Source: Pohlia nutans (taxonomy: Eukaryota > Streptophyta > Bryopsida > Bryales > Mniaceae). From it: DNA of 64,000 bases. This document shows, in pieces, positions 59,578 through 64,000 of the stretch. The position numbers and the translations under genes were made by a program. Below the pieces are notes generated by a model. The model did no database searches, had not been told where the DNA came from, and saw only the letters and a program-made list of their open reading frames with translations. The stretch spans positions 7,216,213 to 7,280,212 of the forward strand of contig CM040093.1 of the NCBI GenBank assembly GCA_022496805.1, given 5' to 3'. How positions within the stretch are numbered: position 1 is the first letter of the stretch; the number at the start of each line of letters is the position of its first letter.

Positions 59578-59991
59578 CTAGGTCTCCGGAATCCTCTTAG
59601 ATGACTGTGTTCTGTCGTCTCGACACTCCTCACTAGCTACACGTTGCTCCTCCAACCTCGCACGAACATCTGAAGGGGTCTCGGGATCTGTATACTCCAA
59701 AGCTTGAGCCACCATGGCATTGACCATCGGAGATGACACCCGGTGCATAGGCGACGCTTCCTCCATGATAGACGCCGCCTGCTCAAACGTATACTGCCCT
59801 CCAATCTCGTGACGCCTGTATCTGACTCCATCAACGTCATAGTAGAATCCGTCCGCTGCAAGTGTCATATCTCGGTCTGGTAGGACCCAATGAAACGGAC
59901 GTGGGGTGGAATCAATATCCACAACTACTCCTGCTGTTGGCAACACCTCAGATCCACCCGCATCCAGCCCTGATCGTGGCAACACCTTCAT
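59578..59991 (-). CDS. Hypothetical protein, 137 aa, beside the GC-rich repeat array
   Basis: ATG at 59991, stop at 59578; the frame is open a little upstream but into repeat DNA, so the ATG is preferred. Composition looks coding: FHWVLPDRDMTLAADGFYY, YDVDGVRYRRHEIGG, YTFEQAASIMEEASPM, ending in a charged region (RARLEEQRVASEE). No family recognised. The first codons lie within 25 bp of the left 121-bp GC-rich array, which would be its promoter or 5' exon region. It could be an exon of a larger gene or a transposon-derived protein. Confidence 0.4.
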   Translation of the reverse strand: MKVLPRSGLDAGGSEVLPTAGVVVDIDSTPRPFHWVLPDRDMTLAADGFYYDVDGVRYRRHEIGGQYTFEQAASIMEEASPMHRVSSPMVNAMVAQALEYTDPETPSDVRARLEEQRVASEECRDDRTQSSKRIPET

Positions 59992-60012
59992 GTCACGCGG
60001 GGTCGATCCCAA

Positions 60013-60295
60013 TGCCCTTGCGGTCCTAGCGGTGCCCCTCGGGGCCCAAACGCAAAATCAGCCCACTTGGGGGCCCCAAACGAGGCCCCCAAGTGTTCTA
60101 GGAGTCCCCGTGGGGCCCCCGGGGTCGACCCCTAGGCCCATGCGGACCTAGCGGTGCCCCTCGGGGCCCAAATGCAAAATCAGTCCACTTGGGGGCCCCA
60201 AACGGGGCCCCCAAGTGTTCTAGGAACTCCCGTGGGGCCCCCGGGGTTGACCCCTAGCACTATGCGATCCTAGCGGTGCCCCTCGGGTCTAGATG
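60013..60295 (-). repeat. GC-rich ~121-bp tandem repeat, left array (inverted)
   Basis: GCGGTGCCCCTCGGG recurs at about 60030, 60150 and 60272. Each full unit carries a hairpin, for example at 60187-60216: a 13-bp perfect stem of ACTTGGGGGCCCC around an AAAC loop. Same unit as 62505-63050, opposite strand. Confidence 0.9.
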
Positions 60296-60837
60296 CCTAT
60301 TCAGCGCATGAACTGATTGATAAAAGAATGGTTTAGGGAGAAACGTTTACCTCAAAGTCTTGAATTCGTGGTTGAAGCTCTTAGACTCTGCAGATGGAAC
60401 TCCCCCACTAACGAATTAATGCTCCCTTCCAAATTCCTGTCACGAATCGAAACGAACATGAACAGAAAATTAGTTGAGAAAGAGTGAATTTTTTAAATGA
60501 AGTGCTTTCGTGAGTTGTTCTTCATATATATAAGAAGAACCCTTCATTCTTCTCATTACAACGATGGAGAGCTGACCATGGTATGTGTTAGAGAGCTTAA
60601 GTGAAATAGTGGGTTTTTTTGAAGTTTTTTGAGAAAAATTGAACGCAATCTGATGTTATAGAGAAAGGAGAATGTGGAAGAGGGACGGAGGGTTGGAGAG
60701 AGACACTTGCCTGAGCCAAAAAATGGGCAAAGAGGGTGCGCGGTCGCGCACCCTCTTCTATTTGTGTATGTCTCCAAGGGAGTCCAGCCCAATGGGCTGG
60801 CCAGCTGGTCGGCCCAGCTGGCGGGCCCGGCCGGCGC

Positions 60838-60890
60838 AGTTTTTTTTTTTTTTTTTTTTTTTGTACTGTTCTGTTTTTTTTTACTGTTCT

Positions 60891-60921
<31 letters not shown>

Positions 60922-61590
60922 CGTTTTTCCTTTTTTTGGTTTTTTTTTTTTTTTTTTTTTTTTAAGGTTTTTCTTGTTTGTTACAGTTTTTTTGTTTTTT
61001 GGGTTTTGGTTTTCTTCCTTTTCTTTTTTTTTTTTCTTTTTTTTTTGGTTTTTTTTTGTTTTGTTTTAGTCTTTGGTATTTTTGTGTTTTTTTGGTTTTT
61101 TTTTGTTTTTTTTGTTTTTTTTGTTTTATTGTTTTTGTGGTTTTTTGTTTTTTGGTTTTTTTTTGTTTTTGATGTTTTGATGTTTTGATGTTTTTATGTT
61201 TTTATGTTTTTTGGTTTTTTTGGTTTTTTTTTTCTGAATTTTTGTGTTTTTGTTTTTTTGTGTTTTTCTTTTCATTCTTTGTTTCTTTCTTTCTTTTTGT
61301 TCTTTTGTTCTTGTTTTTTTTGTTTTTTTGTTTTTTGTTTTTTTGTTTTTTTGTTTTTGTGGTTTTTTGTTCTTTTTGGTCTTTTGTTTTTTGGCTTTTT
61401 TCTGTTTTTGGTGTTTTTTTGTTTTTTTGTTTTTTTGCTTATATTTTTAAAAAATTTCTGTGTTTTTTTTTTTTTGTGGTTTTTCTCGTTTTTGATTTAA
61501 TTTTTTTGTTTTTTTCTTTGCATTATTTGTTTCTTTCTTTCTGTTTGTTCTTTTGTTTTTTTTTGTTTTTTTTTTATGATAATCTTTAAA
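60838..61590 (+). repeat. T-rich / (TTTTTG)n low-complexity tract
   Basis: About 750 bp almost wholly of T with G, and rare C or A. It produces long open frames of Phe/Leu/Val/Cys that should not be taken as genes. Confidence 0.95.
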
Positions 61591-62415
61591 ATAAATTTCA
61601 AGCATCTATTTAGTTCCATTACAAATAGGATATTGATGATATATGTTGTGATAGGTTGAAATGTATATCTCTAAGTGTAGTAATTTGTGGAGACCTTTTG
61701 GTTGCATAATTGTATGAGGTGACTTCTTCGAGTGCAGTTTTGATTCATTTTCAACTAAGATCTTAGAAGTTTTTGATGAATAACTAGAACATGAAATGAG
61801 GCATAATAATTTCAGAAATCATCCTATTTCTCATCGGTTCAAACTTGCGTGAAGCTATTATCTCATAAAATCTACAGAAAAAATCATCGTTGTTATTGAA
61901 TTAACACTCTATTCTATTTCCTTTTGATTTGTGAAAGGTATATATATGGGAGGATTTATTCTGCACTAGTGGAGTACTGATCAGCGGGGTGTAGGAGCTT
62001 TCTACAACGAATCCAGGACTTCCCGGTAAGACTTTATACCTAAACCATTGCATTAGCATTTAATTCATGTTGTCATCAACAGCGGCCTGTACTCTAGCAA
62101 ATTGCAAGTGTACTTCGACGGGGGCCCCATACGAGCCCTAGGAACAGTTGGGTTTCTATTTGGGGCCCCCTAGTGGACTCATTTTAAACTCCTAAACGTA
62201 CAAAGGTGACTCCAGATTTGACAATTTGAGGAAAGTCATCATAAAGTACTATATGGAATAATATTTTACGATTGATGTATGAATGATAGTTTTAGATTTT
62301 GAATTGAATATTCCATCCGTATGGTGAGGTTAACCAATGCTATCTCCAATATTCTATTCTAAACTTTAAAAGTGACAATTCTAAATTCCTTATAAAATTG
62401 ATTGTAAGCAACATA
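61591..62415 (-). mobile_element. Rearranged family D fragments
   Basis: 61600-61900 matches one half of inverted family D (GGTTGAAATGTATATCTCTAA, CCTTTTGGTTGCATAATT, GTTTTTGATGAATAACT); 62184-62415 matches the other half (TTAAACTCCTAAACGTAC, TTGATGTATGAATGATAG). The halves are in swapped order, separated by about 280 bp that includes one diverged GC-rich repeat unit (62117-62180). Confidence 0.5.
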
Positions 62416-62504
62416 TTAACAAATTTTTAAGTAGAAGTTGTTGGAATGGATGAATTCATTTTAACAAATTTAACAAATTTTTAAGTACAAGGTGTGGGCT
62501 GATT

Positions 62505-63050
62505 TTGCATTTGGGCCCCGAGGGGCACCGCTAGGATCGCATGGCGCTAGGTGTCAACCCCGGGGGCCCCACGGGAGCTCCTAGAACACTTGGGGGCCCC
62601 GTTTGGAGCCCCCAAGTGCGCTGATTTTGCATTTGGGCCCCGAGGGGCACCGCTAGGATCGCATGGCGCTAGGTGTCAACCCCGGGGGCCCCACGGGGTC
62701 TCCTAGAATACTTGGGGGCCCCGTTTGGGGCCCCCAAGTGGGCTCAATTTTCATTTGGGCTCCGAGGGGCACCGCTAGGACCGCATGGGGCTAGGGGTCA
62801 ACCACGGGGGCTTCTAGAACACTTGGGGACCCCGTTTGGAGCCCCCTAGTGGGCTGAATTGCCATTTGGGACCCGAGGGGCACCGCTAGGAGCGCATGTC
62901 GCTATGGGTCAACCCCGGGGGCCCCACGGGGGCTCCTAGAACACTTGGGGGCCCTGTTTGGGGCCCTCAAGTGGACTGAATTAGCATTTGGGCCCCGAGG
63001 GACATCGCTAAGACCGCATGGGGCCTGGGGTCAAGCCCGGGGACACTCGG
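62505..63050 (+). repeat. GC-rich ~121-bp tandem repeat, right array (five units)
   Basis: CCCCGAGGGGCACCGCTAGG or a close variant recurs at about 62516, 62637, 62758, 62872 and 62993. Each unit holds the CTTGGGGGCCCC-GTTT-GGGGCCCCCAAG hairpin, perfect at 62710-62739 and degraded in units 4 and 5. Confidence 0.92.
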
Positions 63051-63249
63051 ATTAAGAGTTCTCACCGTTTCAAACAAACAAAACATAACAAAACATAACA
63101 AAACAATTGTACTTTATGTATAGATCGAAGTTAATAGCAGCGTTATCGATAAGCTATTATAAATGTTTGTTATACTGAGTACGGATTGCAAATGTGGTGA
63201 ACAGAGATACGGATGACGATGGATTCGAGTGCCGAACCCAGAGCCTTGA

Positions 63250-63858
63250 GGGTACTTCGGACCTCGAAAGGGCAGACCATCTACTGCAGCGGTAACGAGA
63301 ACGCCTAGAAGAACAGGGACGGAAGTCGTGGGCCAAGCATCATCTACAGCTATCCTGGAGGCAACAGATGATCCGTTTCTAGTTTTCAATCCAGCGAAGG
63401 ACTTGGAGATTGGACAGTTCGTAGCTTTAACAGTAGAGCGGAAAGTAGTAAGGGCTGGAGTACCATTCTATGTGGGGAAGGTACTGGAATTTGGACAAGG
63501 CAAATGGGCAATGAAAGTGAAGGTGATATGGTATTGGCCTATTATGAAGCGAGGTGTGACGGATGAAGTAGGTTCTGAGCCACAACGATACAGGAACTGC
63601 ATGGAAGCATCTTGGGAGCCATCTGGTGAGAGACATGGTTGGGTGGACAAAGAAGTTGCTATATTTTCATGGAGAGATGTACTAGCAAGAACGAGAAGTG
63701 GACATTTAAAGGTGAAGTTCATTTCTATACAAGGAGTTCGAACTGAGAACCAAGTAACTATTCCCAATGAAGCAAAGCCACACATACTTGAACATATTGC
63801 ATTACAGGTGGAAGGCATGGATGACGAGAGGATGCAGAACGAGCTAGATGCTTACTAG
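63250..63858 (+). CDS. Uncharacterised protein, probable last exon (about 200 aa), BAH-like core suspected
   Basis: The frame is open from just after TGA 63247-63249 to TAG 63858 with no ATG near its start, so it probably begins at a splice acceptor (for instance CCTTGAG at 63244-63250) and belongs to a longer gene. An N-terminal basic part (RKGRP, RTPRR) could contact DNA. The core reads IGQFVALTVE, PFYVGKVLEFGQGKW, KVKVIWYWP, then ERHGWVDKEVAIFSW; alternating strands with GKV and WYWP recall BAH/chromatin barrel domains found in chromatin and transposon proteins, but this is only a resemblance. It lies 200 bp past the right GC-rich array. Confidence 0.5.
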   Translation, partial: GYFGPRKGRPSTAAVTRTPRRTGTEVVGQASSTAILEATDDPFLVFNPAKDLEIGQFVALTVERKVVRAGVPFYVGKVLEFGQGKWAMKVKVIWYWPIMKRGVTDEVGSEPQRYRNCMEASWEPSGERHGWVDKEVAIFSWRDVLARTRSGHLKVKFISIQGVRTENQVTIPNEAKPHILEHIALQVEGMDDERMQNELDAY

Positions 63859-64000
63859 AATAGAAATGTATATGTTATACAGTATTTGGTTTTCTGTATT
63901 AGATGTCGAGGTATTGAAGGGAAAAGTGTGTACTATTATTATAAAACGTGAACGAGTACACGATTTTTATATAATACAAAGAATAATTAAATCTTATGTG

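Noticed and set aside
60672..61589. Several overlapping open frames of up to 150 residues
   Set aside because: They consist almost only of Phe with Val, Leu and Cys, a by-product of the T-rich tract.
1..64000. CRISPR arrays, operons, ribosome-binding sites, rRNA genes
   Set aside because: None seen; gene structure with GT-AG introns is eukaryotic, and the direct repeats lack CRISPR spacing.

Overview
The window looks like nuclear DNA of a streptophyte plant or alga, most likely a lineage with swimming sperm. Genes are split by many short GT-AG introns, intergenic DNA is AT-rich and full of small transposable elements, and the recognisable proteins are plant-type: a CLASP microtubule protein, the plastid SET-domain protein pTAC14, a BTB-BACK protein, an armadillo-repeat protein, and a fused phosphodiesterase/adenylyl cyclase. 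From memory of published work, that last fusion (called CAPE) is found in plants that keep flagellate sperm and not in flowering plants. I cannot name the species.

Layout. 1-2.9 kb: first exons of CLASP on the minus strand, with its start region duplicated upstream. 2.9-7.4 kb: intergenic, with TTAA-flanked elements and a tRNA-like (SINE-like) piece. 7.4-8.4 kb: a two-exon BTB-BACK gene (+). 8.4-10.1 kb: a frame-disrupted coding-like segment and element A1. 10.2-17.8 kb: 18 exons of CAPE (-), encoding PDE, then a voltage-sensor-like membrane domain, then a HAMP-like linker, then a class III cyclase; the first exon or exons were not found. 18-27.6 kb: very AT-rich DNA without a supportable gene. 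27.6-34.1 kb: an intact eight-exon ARM-repeat gene (+), 1389 residues, with element C1 in intron 2. 34-36.3 kb: AT-rich, no gene. 36.3-44.1 kb: pTAC14 (-), twelve exons, with most large introns loaded with mobile elements. 44.4-59 kb: a mobile-element field with no convincing gene. 59.5-64 kb: a GC-rich 121-bp repeat present as two arrays in opposite orientation, around a T-rich tract and rearranged element fragments, with one uncertain ORF on each outer side.

The dominant non-genic signal is at least seven families of short non-coding elements that begin TTAACCCYTAAA, end in the inverse, and share the target site TTAA. One copy sits nested in another with its empty site recoverable from a related copy, and several lie head to tail sharing a single TTAA. 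This is the hallmark of piggyBac-type insertion, but no transposase is present in the window. Smaller groups of elements show TA (mariner-like) and TTA (Harbinger-like) target sites.

The genes do not form one pathway. Exon boundaries were read by hand from frame, splice sites and family resemblance recalled from memory; no alignment or search was run.
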